In this document: positions 22,794-33,600 of the stretch, piece by piece | Position numbering within the stretch: position 1 is the first letter of the stretch | How the letters are laid out: each line of letters starts with the position of its first letter | Origin: Mikania micrantha | Lineage: Eukaryota; Streptophyta; Magnoliopsida; Asterales; Asteraceae | Direction of reading: 5' to 3' | NCBI GenBank assembly: GCA_009363875.1 | Contig: CM018682.1 | Span: 60,658,031 to 60,722,030 of the forward strand | Length of the DNA stretch: 64,000 nucleotides | Notes under the pieces: generated by a model | The model's database searches: none | What the model was told of the DNA's origin: nothing | What the model saw: only the letters and a program-made list of their open reading frames with translations | Translations under genes and position numbers: made by a program

Positions 22794-24750
22794 TGCAACA
22801 CCCTGACCAAACGGCGGAATCATCGGGATGCCACGAGGAATGTGCATATTGTTCATAAGCTAATGAGAAACCAAACGTATCATCACATTTCATTTCAAGT
22901 ATTCCAATTAATTATACAAAAATCATGTTTATCATGAAATAGTTGCAAGAAGTTACACAAAAGATGTAGCTAAATTAACTAAATCCTAATCTTCAGTGAA
23001 TCCAGTTAAATTAGCTATGTCCAAGATGATATGTGATGATATCCCAAAAAGTGTAGAGCTATCCTCTCTATTTATCCTCATTCCCTGAAACATATAAAAA
23101 TCAAGTGTCAACTACAGACGTAGTTGGTGATTAGTCATATGTTTTAACACACCCAAAAATAGTTATATAAAGTTTAAGCATACACACGTTAACCTGTAAA
23201 GATGAACATATCCTGTAAATTCACTAAAAAGCATATCAACAAATTGTCCAAATAAGTTCAATGAAACACAACCATAACAAAAATAAAACCATAACAACAC
23301 TAAGCAGTTTATCCTATAAGTACTGCGGAGGACCGAACACTCAATCAATAGTTTGAGAAAATCACCGCAGAGGACCGAAGTCAACTCAATCAATAATGTA
23401 AGGAATCCTCGCAGAGGACTGAAGTCAACTCAACTAACAGTGGTTCCATGTCCATAAGAGATAATACTAATAAATGCGGAGGACTGAAGTCAACTCAATC
23501 AATAGTAAGCACAACAATGCAAGTCTAGTGTCAGTACATCAATGTCATCCAAGTATCACTAGTGTTATGCAAGACTTTAAGTGTACATGTTTCACCCCCA
23601 AGTTTTAAAACATAAAAGAGTAAAAAGATGGTTATGAGAAATCACTTGACTAAGCAGTTTTCTTAGTTCTTCGTACGTGGACGTAGGTAACGAAACTTTT
23701 CTCGAATCATACAATTAAGATATGACGATATGTTTAAGCTATGATTCATGGTCTGATTATTCTTTTCAAATCTGAATTGTTAACCGAGTTCATGTAATTA
23801 AAATGGAATGATTCATTCTGGTGGGCGATTCGTACGAATGGCTAATTCTTATGGCAATTCATTCGAATGACTCATTCTTATGGTTCATTCGAACAAATGG
23901 CTCATTCTTAAGGGCCATTCGCCTGAAACGTAAGTTAGCCATGGCAGAGATGATGATTTCACTATTTATCACCAAATTGGTGATGGTTTTAAGTTGGCAA
24001 TGGTAGTAAAGCTTGTTTGTAACGTGTAAAACAATTTTGAACGAGTTGGTGTCGAGTTGGTGAGAAAACCCTCAAAACCTGAAAACTCTAGCTTAGATGT
24101 ACCTTTTTTGACATCGTTTGAGCTCGTTTTTCTTGTGCTTTAGTAATATAAACGAGTGAAGAAGCGTTTTGACACCAAAATCACTTGAAATGATGAAAAA
24201 TGGAAGAGATTCCTAGAGAGAGAAAGTAGAGAGGGAGTTGACAGGAATGGGTTTTTGAGAGAGAGATTGCTGAGAAATGAAAGGAAAAAAAGAAGAAAAA
24301 GGGTTTTTATAGCCCGGCCAGACTCGTGTCTTCGGTTCCCTTCTAACTACACGTTATCGTATTATTTTGTCGGGTTTTTATAAAATACTTTAAACATGAA
24401 ATGTTTTAATATGATAGTTTTATTTTTAAATCTTTTAAAGTGGTAATTTCTAATAAATGTTGTTAATTCCTTTTTATTATTTTAAATTTCGTAAAAATGA
24501 TATTTATTTTAATTGTCTTGTCGGAATGCGTAACTCACATTTATATTCGTAAAGATCGTCACATTTACAAATACAACGCTTGTATATGGAGTATTGTTTC
24601 AAAATTATTAATCTTAATAGATGTATTCGTTTGAATCGTCACCCCCTTGAACATATTTAGCTAACCTTTCTGAAATAATATTCCCATTTTAAATTGATAT
24701 TTGTGTCCTCAGCAACGTTTAATGTTTCATTATCGCCATTGTATTAATTC
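22794..24750 (-). mobile_element. Truncated minus-strand LTR, GyA-like family (mLTR-1)
   Basis: Read on the minus strand it ends ...CCTCGTGGCATCCCGATG...GGTGTTGCA at 22794, like the GyA LTR end. Its other landmarks are a CT-rich leader, TATA box (24305-24311), a swarm of ATTCG/GAATG words (23822-23932), repeats with GCGGAGGACYGAAGTCAACT (23325-23500), and two GTGACGAT-type hairpins (near 24545 and 24635). The expected LTR start and the long hairpin are missing, so about 450 bp of U3 are lost. The same LTR end is at 63873 in copy 2. The right boundary is approximate. Confidence 0.65.
24305..24311 (-). promoter_or_regulatory. Probable TATA box of mLTR-1
   Basis: On the minus strand GGGCTATAAAAACCC precedes a leader rich in TTCTTCTTTT and TCTCTCTC, the same order as in the plus-strand LTRs. 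Confidence 0.5.
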
Positions 24751-24789
24751 ATTCATTTCAATCCAACATTCAAGGATTCTCCTCACTAA

Positions 24790-25999
24790 ATAATATCACC
24801 GATGCATCGTGTGATAATCGAAGTGATTAGATTGTTTACATGACACATGATATATAATGAGAAATGCTAAAATGACATTTTTTTATAGAATTACAAATTT
24901 AAATTACACAAGTCATGTTCATAATTTAACTAAGTAAATCTATCCAAACAGAATCATAGAGTAGCTATCTTGTATCCGCACAAGATTTACAAAAGTGATT
25001 CACCAAAATATGTCATCCATAAATATGCACACAAAAGAAAGCTAGGTCCACTTCTAAAGTCCTCTAACTTAAGTTCTAAAGTCTGGCAACTAAACCTGTT
25101 CATCACCTGAGAAAACATCCAAGTAAAACAAGTCAACACTAGCTTGGTGAGTTCATAAGTTTATTTGATTTGAAAGTGTTTTAGAAAACATTCATTCATT
25201 TAAACAAAGTTTAAAATGTCCCAACTAAGTCTTTACATATCTTATATTGATAAAATACCCCATTTTTTTAATCTCTTCTGAGATTAACTCGATTGATATC
25301 TGGAGTGCATTATGTAACTCCAGTTCAGAAAATGATAAAATTGATATAGGAATTTCCCACAAAACTTTCATTAAGTAGGAAATTTCCTTTTTGTCTCCCA
25401 AATTTTCTTGAGTTTACCCCACGCACAGCTTCCACCTTAGACATCACTACTGACATCACCCCATCTTGCCAAGTATCCCTTATGTATAGGGCATACGTAG
25501 GGTCAAGCTTACCGCCAGCCCAGCCGCGAGCCCACCACTCCCTTGACAAGAAACGGTCATGTCCTTAGTGGGAACAAAGGCTTTCACTACTCCATCAAAC
25601 ACATATGTTCTCACCCATCTCATTTTCCTCACTTGAATGAATTTACCGATTATTCTCGAAATTTTTATAATAGAGACTTAATTGTCTCAATAGTTTCTAT
25701 GTTAGCTGATCATTACTGATCAACCCGGCATGTAAGATATCGTCATCGATACTTACAAGATAGAGACTTAATTGTCTCTGTTAGATGGTCATTACTGACC
25801 AACCCGACCTATAAGATATCCTCCTCGATATCTATAAGATATATATTCTCAAAATATTTATGGTTTTACTATTTAAAGCGTTAGCAGTTACAGGGCCCGT
25901 ATATGATCTCAAAAGACGATTATTTTACCATAAATGTGTTAGCACAATTCGTGCCTGGAGAAGATCTCAAAAGATGATTATTTTACCATAAAGGTGTTA
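24790..25999 (-). mobile_element. Truncated minus-strand LTR, D/GyC-like family (mLTR-2)
   Basis: Minus-strand match to the last 1.2 kb or so of the D/GyC LTRs. It has the segment around CACATGATATATAATGAGAAA (plus view), the acceptor-like CTCAGGTGATGAAC near 25105, and the long hairpin at 25452-25563. The terminal GGGGTGTGACA is absent. Beyond the hairpin, two direct repeats containing TAGAGACTTAATTGTCTC (25675-25860) and two containing GATCTCAAAAGA (25895-25990) fill the space to the next LTR. Boundaries are approximate. Confidence 0.55.
25452..25563 (-). other. Covarying long hairpin in mLTR-2
   Basis: Arms 25452-25475 and 25540-25563 pair (TCTTGTCAAG with CTTGGCAAGA on the minus strand, plus GACAT/ATGTC at the outer end). 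The core reads GGTGGG ... TACGTATGCCCTATACATAAG. The inner hairpin is longer than in GyA. Confidence 0.62.
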
Positions 26000-26529
26000 T
26001 GTCACACCCCGAGCCGGCGGGCCGGATCGTGTGTCCCGTCGGGCGGAAAGGCCTCTAGGCGGAAAGGCCTCAGGGCGCGATATTGTGAATGATAATCATG
26101 ATGATCAGATTGTTTACATTGCACATGATATATAATGAGAAATGTTAAATGAAAATAGAATTACAAAGTTAAATTACATTAGTTTCGTTCATAATTTAAC
26201 AATGTAAATCTACTATCAACATCATAATTCCTCTATATTGTATCTGCACAAGATACACAAAATAATCTGTAAAATGATGTTTCAAAAGTATGTAGGTCCA
26301 AAAATACTAGGTCCTCTATCTGGCATCCTAGTCCAAAAGCATTAACTTCTTCATTGACCTGTTCGTCACCTGAGAAGTCATGCAAAAAGATCAAGTCAAC
26401 ACATGGTTGGTGAGTTCATGTAGTTTTTATAAAAATGAATTTGAATTACCTTTTGAATAACAACACTAACCTCACCATTAACCACCTATACCATCCAGTT
26501 CAGTATGCTTATGTATAGGGCATATGTAG
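26000..26529 (-). mobile_element. Minus-strand D/GyC-like LTR, 3' end part (mLTR-3)
   Basis: TGTCACACCCCGAGCCGGCG at 26000 is the reverse complement of the GyC LTR end. The LTR runs to 26529, where GyB interrupts it, and resumes at 38774. It holds the acceptor-like site (minus strand CTCAGGTGACGAACAGG near 26365) and one arm of the long hairpin (26485-26508). Confidence 0.75.
26525..26529. repeat. Target site duplication of GyB, left (TGTAG)
   Basis: TGTAG precedes the LTR start TGTGACAA and recurs at 38774-38778. Confidence 0.95.
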
Positions 26530-26584
26530 TGTGACAATCCGACTTTTCACACTAACTCTGTTAACAGGAGTTGGTGCTATCACA

Positions 26585-26900
26585 GGCCCAACAAGGACAA
26601 TCAAGGCCCAATAAGGCCAATGAAGGCCCAACAAGGTTAATGAAGGCCCAACAAGACCAATGAAGGCCCAGTAGAGCCAAAGAAAGTCCACTAAGGTCAA
26701 GGAAGACTCAACAAGATCAATTAGGCTCAATGAAGTCTATGTAGGCCCAACAGAGTCAATGTAAGCCCAAAGAGTCAAGAGAGGCCCAGTAAGGCCCAAC
26801 AAGTTTAAATGAGGCCCAATGTAAACAAGTTAAAGCCCAACAAGGCCCAGGGAGGCCCAATGAGGGTTAGGAAGGCCAGGAAGGTTAATATAGGCCCAAT
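26585..26900. repeat. GGCCCA swarm at the start of the GyB LTR
   Basis: Twelve GGCCCA words in about 310 bp, partly as a ~20-bp quasi-tandem of the form GAAGGCCCAACAAGGYYAAT. GGCCCA/TGGGCC is the plant site II element bound by TCP factors. The same swarm is at 35828-36143 in the 3' LTR. Confidence 0.8.
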
Positions 26901-28269
26901 TTGGTTAATTTAACCCAACAATGTGCTAATTGGCCTATGTAGTGATGATTAGGGATTTTTAAAGTAGATTTGTAAATCGAAATCAATATGTGATTGATCC
27001 GGATTAGTATATAGAAATAAGAATTAAGCAAAACAAATCTAGAATGCTTAGAATTATAAGAATTTATTAGTGATTTGTCAAAATACACAATTTTGACTCC
27101 TAAAAGTCAAAATTCGTTTATGTATACAAGGGGAGTTATGAAATTCGAACTTTTATGATGTAATTAATCGAATTGATGGTACATAAAACATCTAATGATG
27201 GTAGCCAGCGGTTATTAGCAGTTAACATGATCATAATTGCTGAATTAAACTCAAATGGCGTTCAAGAGTTTGTAACCGTAGATGCTCATGATTGAATTCG
27301 TTAAATTCGATCATGATGCTCAAAATTGAAGTCTCCTAAAACATATTCGGTACATTTAGAGAACATCACAACCGGCAATTGGATTTCAAGAAGCTTGAAC
27401 AGAAGAAAGCGATTGGGGGTCGACCGAAACTTCACCACAATTCGAAGTGCATAAATTCGATATCCAATCAGGTATGTAATCACTATAACACATCCTAAAA
27501 TGGCCGATTAAGGTTAAACATATGTCAATTTGGATTTATAACAACGAATTGATAGCATTTGAATTCTAGGGTTCTTAATATGATCGGTTTTGGGGATTTC
27601 AAACCAAATAAGTTTAATATTCAAATCAATTTACATGGATAGTTTCAGAAGATCTCGAATAAGCTAACACACATGACAATTTCATGTAATGTACACGAAT
27701 TGTTTGATTTCGACAATTAGGGTTCTAAAGAGAAACGGTTTTGGGGGATTTGATTTCAATGGATTTAAAAATGAAATCAAATGATATAGTGAGCTTCATA
27801 AGGTTCCGATCAAACGGTTTATCATAACAATTTTATTTAGAAACATCAAATTCTATGATTTCAATATTAGAGTTATGTTAAGAAGATGGTTTGGGAAATT
27901 CGTATCAAATGGGTTCTGGAATCAAATTAAATTATATAGGAAGATTCAGATGGTTTCGATTGAACTAAAGCCTAAGGTAATTTGATGTTATAATCGGGAA
28001 TTAGAAGATTGGGTGTTGAAAATTAGTTCGGTTCAAAACCGAACCTATTTGGGATCAATTAGAACTCATTGATTTTGTTTTGATCGAATTAAAACCACCA
28101 TCAGGAACGCATAAGTGATTAGAATGAAAACCATATGGTGTTGATGTTAATCGGGATCGAATTCGAGATCAAATAGGGAGATCTTTGCTTCGGCTATGTT
28201 AAAGAAAGGGATTGGGCTAGAATGGGATTTAAAAGAATTATTTTCTGGTTAGTTAACGCGAAACCCTAG

Positions 28270-28345
28270 CGGGCGTGATGGTTAGATGCTGTGTGTTTGG
28301 AGTTGTGGGTCGCGGGTTCGAGTCCCGGCCCAACCGAATTTTTGA
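28270..28345 (+). other. tRNA-like stretch with Pol III box A/B inside the GyB LTR
   Basis: GTGATGGTTAGATGC resembles a tRNA D arm/box A. About 35 bp on, CGGGTTCGAGTCCCG (28313-28327) is a perfect T arm and box B, followed by TTTTT. No acceptor stem can be paired, so it is not a tRNA gene. It looks like the head of a tRNA-derived SINE captured by the LTR. The second copy is at 37513-37588. Confidence 0.6.
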
Positions 28346-29533
28346 TGTTTTGATTATTTTAGTATTTTAGGCATAACTTTCGTATACGAACTCCGATTAA
28401 GCCCGTTCAAGTTGCGTTGGAACCGTAACGAGAATACGAACGTGTTAGGATGATAAAATTCATATTTTAGTCCGAACACGAAATCGCGTATAATTACGTT
28501 TAATTAAATAAAATCAAATGTGATTTTATTTAATCGATTTCAGTGACACGCGTACTTTCGTATGCCAAATTCTCACACTCTAACATACGTGTGTTGACTC
28601 GTATGTGATTTCAAGCACAAAACGATTATTCGAATAACAATAGGTTATTGTTTAAATCACAGATTCTTCGTAGAGGATTTCTACGCGAGTTTACACATAC
28701 TTGATCATTCTGCTAAAAACCAAAGGTGCGTACACGGCCCTTTCTTATTTTAAACTGTTTTGGGGGAGAAAACATGTGCAACAAACTGATTTTTAGATAC
28801 ATAACACTTGCATGAGTTATCTGTTTACATTATGTGAAAACATATCAACTTGAAAGTCCTTACACACCTCGAACCGTTTAGTTTGCTGTAATGCAAAGCG
28901 TGGTAGTTGGAAATAGATCTATTAGGTTTGACAAACCTCACCTGGTAGATGGGATCTACGCAGGTGTTTGACTGACCAAACACATTCTTTTACTATTGTT
29001 GTGATAGACAATAGTGGCAAGGCGAAAACATGCTATAGCATGGCAACTAGTCAGCTTCGGTGTCGAACACGTATGTAAATAGTTATATGACTAGCTATCA
29101 TGACTGTGCAATGGTGATTATGTTATCTACAACTTGTTATTCAAACTGATGTTTTGAACACTATGATTACTTAAAACCTGTGTTATGCACCAACCTTTGT
29201 GTTGACTTGATTTGCATGTTTTCTCAGGACGCTAAGGCGCGCGTAACAGCTGGCATGGACTAGGAAGATAGAGTCTCATGCATTTCTTTCATTTTGATTA
29301 TTTAAACTTGAATATTTAAGTACTTGAATTGTAATGTTTGATTTACAACTGTTTATGGTTTTAAACGCTTCCGCACTTTTTGTAAATTCTGGTTAATATG
29401 TTTGTTTTAAAGACCAACGTATGTTTTTGAAATTCATATAGAGGTCTTCGCTATGTCTAATGATCTGAGATCCTGGTTTGTCACGTTCCCAAACGGTATG
29501 ATTCCGTTAGTTGAAATTGGGGGTGTGACAGAT

Positions 29534-29546
29534 TGGTATCAGAGCC
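29534..29546 (+). other. Primer binding site of GyB
   Basis: TGGTATCAGAGCC, four bases after the LTR end, is complementary to initiator tRNA-Met. Confidence 0.93.
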
Positions 29547-29713
29547 ATTGGTTATAGCGAACTAGGTTTGCATTTGTAGGCCTAGACTATGACTGTTAGA
29601 CATTAGACACATCTGCTTATACACATTGCTTAGAAATTACATATGACATTATGTAATTGATTTGCTTACGTATTCCATGGCACTGCACTTACATATAATA
29701 TTATGTAACAGGC

Positions 29714-30364
29714 ATGGCTTCATCATCAGTTCCTTATGTTATCATTGATGATTCTGAGGACGAGGAGCCGATGGTTCCGGCACCACCATCATCACCACCA
29801 CCACCCATTCCATCACCACCACCATATGAGATGGAGGACTCCGATCCAGAGGAGGATCCGGAGGAAGACCCAGAGGAGGATCCTGATGAGGATCCAGAGG
29901 AGGATCCAGACGAGGATCCAGTTGAGGACCCGGATGAGGATCCGGTGGAGGCACCATGGGTGAATACCCAGGGATTCTATGCTGCAGGACCATCTACACA
30001 TCCACCACCAGCACTGGACGCTCCTGAGCCTAAGAGGCAAAGGACGGACGCAGAGGAGATCGCCAAGTTGCGCGAGGACGTGGATACAGCAGAGGAGAAG
30101 CTCTATCAGAGATCTCAGGAGTTATGGGATGCCATTGAGAGGCAAGAGGAACTTGCCCAACTGGTTCATGACATGCGAGATGAGATGTGGAACATGATTG
30201 GTCGTTTAGAGGAGTCAGAGAACCGAGCCGAGATCTTGGAGGGCAGGATTGAAGCTTTAGAGGATCTAGTAGTAGTTGAGAATGAGGAACAGGACGAGGA
30301 TGAGGAGGAGGAACCAGCACCAGTTGCTGAGTCCGATCCTGAATCCACCGTGGAGGACGATTGA
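29714..30364 (+). CDS. GyB extra ORF1: acidic, NLS-like, coiled-coil protein (216 aa)
   Basis: An intact frame between the primer site and gag. Residues 20-40 are proline-rich. Residues 42-79 are a tandem of D-P-E/D-E-D units, extremely acidic. PEPKRQRTD at 105-112 looks like a nuclear localisation signal. Residues 113-190 are a charged heptad-like region expected to form a coiled coil, and the end is acidic again. No enzyme motif, signal peptide or membrane segment is seen. GyA has no such ORF. Extra upstream ORFs are known in some plant gypsy lineages (Tat/Ogre), but this one is on a chromovirus-like element and I recognise no family. Its place suggests translation from the same RNA as gag, perhaps with gag reached by re-initiation or splicing. 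A role in nuclear import or targeting is only a guess. Confidence 0.75.
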   Translation: MASSSVPYVIIDDSEDEEPMVPAPPSSPPPPIPSPPPYEMEDSDPEEDPEEDPEEDPDEDPEEDPDEDPVEDPDEDPVEAPWVNTQGFYAAGPSTHPPPALDAPEPKRQRTDAEEIAKLREDVDTAEEKLYQRSQELWDAIERQEELAQLVHDMRDEMWNMIGRLEESENRAEILEGRIEALEDLVVVENEEQDEDEEEEPAPVAESDPESTVEDD

Positions 30365-30614
30365 TTCTCTTTCTTTTATTTCTGTTTTGTTTAAACTTAT
30401 TAGGAACGGGTTGTGTTCCTACATTAGTAGTTTGAAATTTTGTATTTCATTTCAAAAGTATTGTACTCAAAGAAAGTTTCTATTTATGAAAGAACTATTG
30501 TTTGTTTCCAACAACTGTGTTGTTTATATTACATGTTGTATTTATTGTTTTTACTTACACATGTCAAAATTGGATTTTGATTGTGCATTAACATTTCTTG
30601 TAAATAGGGAGGAA

Positions 30615-33600
30615 ATGGCTGAAGGAAATGTTCATATGACTGTTGCTGAGCTCAACGAGCTAATTAACAACAGAGTCGCGGAGGCTATTGCACAGTATGC
30701 TCAGACACACAACACGGGGCCACAGGGTCCAGCTGGGGGAGTGATTAACCCACAAGTCTGCACGTTCAAGATGTTCTTGGACTGCAAACCACACAACTTC
30801 AAAGGGTCGGAGGGAGCCATAGGACTTCTCCGATGGATTGAAAAAGCTGAATCTGTGTTCGAGATGTGCAACTGCCCGGATGACAGCAAAGTGAAATTTG
30901 CTACTGGAACTTTGGAGGGTCCAGCCCTGACATGGTGGAACTCCAATGTTCAGACCCTGGGGTTGGGTGAAGCAAATGCATTGACTTGGAACAACTTCAA
31001 AACCTTGCTACAAGAGGAGTATTGTCCTCGTAGTGAAATGCAGAAGTTGGAGGAAGAGTATTGGCACCTCAAGATGGAGGGGTCAAACATTGAGGAATAT
31101 ACGACCAGATCGCATGAACTGGCCAGACTGCTTCCACATATGGCTACTCCAGCCAGTAAGTGGATCGAAAGGTACATTGGAGGACTAGTGCCTCAGATTC
31201 AAGGGTTGGTGACTTCAGCGAATCCCACCACCATCCAACAAGCTGTTCGTCTAGCACATCAGCTTACTGATCAGGCAGTGTTGCAAGGGACCCTGCCTAA
31301 GCGAACATCTGCTACCAAGGTAGGAGATCACAAGAGAAAATGGGATAGTAACAACTTCAAGGGCAACAACCAACAATCACATCAGCAAAACAGGAAACAA
31401 GACTCAAACAAGTCTTATCATGGTTCAAGCAGTGGCCAACAATCATCATCATCGGGGGGCTATATTGGTAAGCACCCCAAGTGTAACAAGTGTGGTTACC
31501 ATCATGCGGGTAACCAATGTGATAGAGCTAAGTGCCAGAGGTGTGGCAAGGTTGGGCATGCGGCTAAGGATTGTCGCGGAGAGCTGCAGAACCATAACAA
31601 CAACCAGAACAATAATCAAAACAACGCGCAGAAAGGTTGTTTTGAGTGCGGCAAGATGGGCCATTTCAAGAAAGATTGCCCACAACTTAAGAAAGGAGGG
31701 GACAATAATGGTAATGGTAATGGGAATGGCAACGGTAATGGCACCAACAACAACAACAACAACAACAACAATAATAACAACAACAACGGTGCTAGAGGCA
31801 GGGCGTTCGTGATTGGAGGACGTCAAGCGCGGGAGGATCCCAACATCGTTACGGGTACGTTCCTCTTAAATAATCACTATGCCTCTATGTTATTTGACAC
31901 TGGTGCCGACCGGAGTTTTGTATCTAGTTCACTTGCTAAGTCACTAGATGTTAGTCCCACTGCCTTAGATAGTCCCTATACTGTGGAGTTAGCGGATGGT
32001 AAGTTGATTGTAGTAGAAAACATTTATAAGGGATGTATTCTTGATTTGATGGGTCAGACATTAGAGATTGATTTGATGCCTATTGCCTTAGGCAGTTTTG
32101 ATGTAGTTATTGGCATGGACTGGTTGTCTAAGAACCAGGCTGAAATTGTATGCCATGAAAAGATTGTTCGTATACCTCTTCCGCAGGGAGAGACATTATA
32201 TGTACAAGGAGAGAAGAGCAGTACGCCACTGCGTCTCATATCTTGTATGAAAGCACACAAATGTCTGCGGAAAGGTCATACGGCAGTTATAGCACTTATA
32301 ACTGAAAAGCCGGTAGCTGAGAAGAAACTTGAAGATATACCTATAGTTTGTGAGTTTCCGGAGGTATTTCCAGAAGACTTGCCGGGATTACCGCCTGTGA
32401 GACAGGTGGAATTCCGAATCGATCTTACACCAGACGCAGCACCGATAGCTAGGGCGCCTTATCGACTTGCACCGTCAGAAATGCAAGAGTTATCCACACA
32501 ATTGCAAGAATTGTTGGATAAGGGTTTCATACGACCTAGTTTTTCACCGTGGGGAGCTCCAGTATTGTTTGTCAAGAAGAAGGACGGAACTTTCCGTATG
32601 TGTATCGATTACCGGGAATTGAATAAGGTTACCATCAAGAACCGGTATCCGTTACCCAGGATTGACGATCTGTTCGATCAGTTGCAAGGTTCGAGTTACT
32701 ACTCAAAGATTGATCTCAGGTCGGGTTACCATCAACTAAGAGTCCAGGAGGAGGATATTCCGAAGACAGCATTCAGAACACGATATGGCCATTATGAGTT
32801 CTTGGTCATGCCATTTGGGTTGACAAACGCTCCAGCTGTATTCATGGATCTCATGAATCGTGTTTGTAAACCTTATCTTGACAAGTTTGTCATTGTTTTC
32901 ATCGATGACATTCTCATCTATTCAAAGTCTGAGGAGGAACATGCTGAACATCTTCGATTACTGTTAGAGCTGTTGAAACAGGAACAACTGTACGCTAAGT
33001 TCTCGAAATGTGATTTTTGGATGCGAGAAGTACAGTTTTTGGGGCATATTGTTAATGAAAAGGGCATACATGTTGATCCAGCGAAGATTGAAGCGATTAA
33101 GAATTGGGAAGCGCCAAAGACCCCTACCGAGGTACGACAATTCCTTGGTTTGGCGGGTTATTATCGACGATTCATTGAGGGTTTCTCAAAGATCGCTCAA
33201 CCACTTACAGCTCTGACGCACAAAGGAACAAAATATAACTGGACGGATAAACAGGAAGCTGCATTCCAGTTATTGAAACAGAAACTCTGCAGTGCACCGA
33301 TTCTGTCCTTACCGGAAGGAACGGAAGACTTTGCGGTGTATTGTGACGCATCTGGACAGGGTTTGGGATGTGTGTTGATGCAACGGGATAAGGTGATCGC
33401 TTATGCTTCCAGACAACTACGAACACATGAAAAGAATTACACTACTCATGACTTGGAGTTAGGAGCAGTGGTTTTTGCTTTGAAGATTTGGAGGCATTAT
33501 TTGTATGGAACTAAGTGTACTATTTATACTGATCATAAGAGTTTGCAACATATCTTTGATCAGAAGGAGCTTAACATGAGACAACGACGATGGGTTGAGT

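Larger units (their letters stand above)
26530..29530 (+). mobile_element. 5' LTR of GyB (3001 bp)
   Basis: Begins TGTGACAATCCG and ends GGGTGTGACA. The first 350 bp is a GGCCCA swarm (12 copies, 26585-26900). A tRNA-like stretch with a Pol III B box is at 28270-28345, and an acceptor-like TTCTCAG ends at 29227. I could not place a TATA box with confidence. Short minus-strand frames at 26885 and 27301 recur unchanged in both LTRs and look accidental. Confidence 0.95.

Noticed and set aside
28270..28345. Functional tRNA gene
   Set aside because: T arm is perfect and D arm plausible, but no acceptor stem pairs and no anticodon arm is clear.
30276..30614. Upstream ATG at 30276 as the start of GyB gag-pol
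   Set aside because: The 113 extra residues have no Gag similarity and read like translated AT-rich leader. The ATG at 30615 fits the family.
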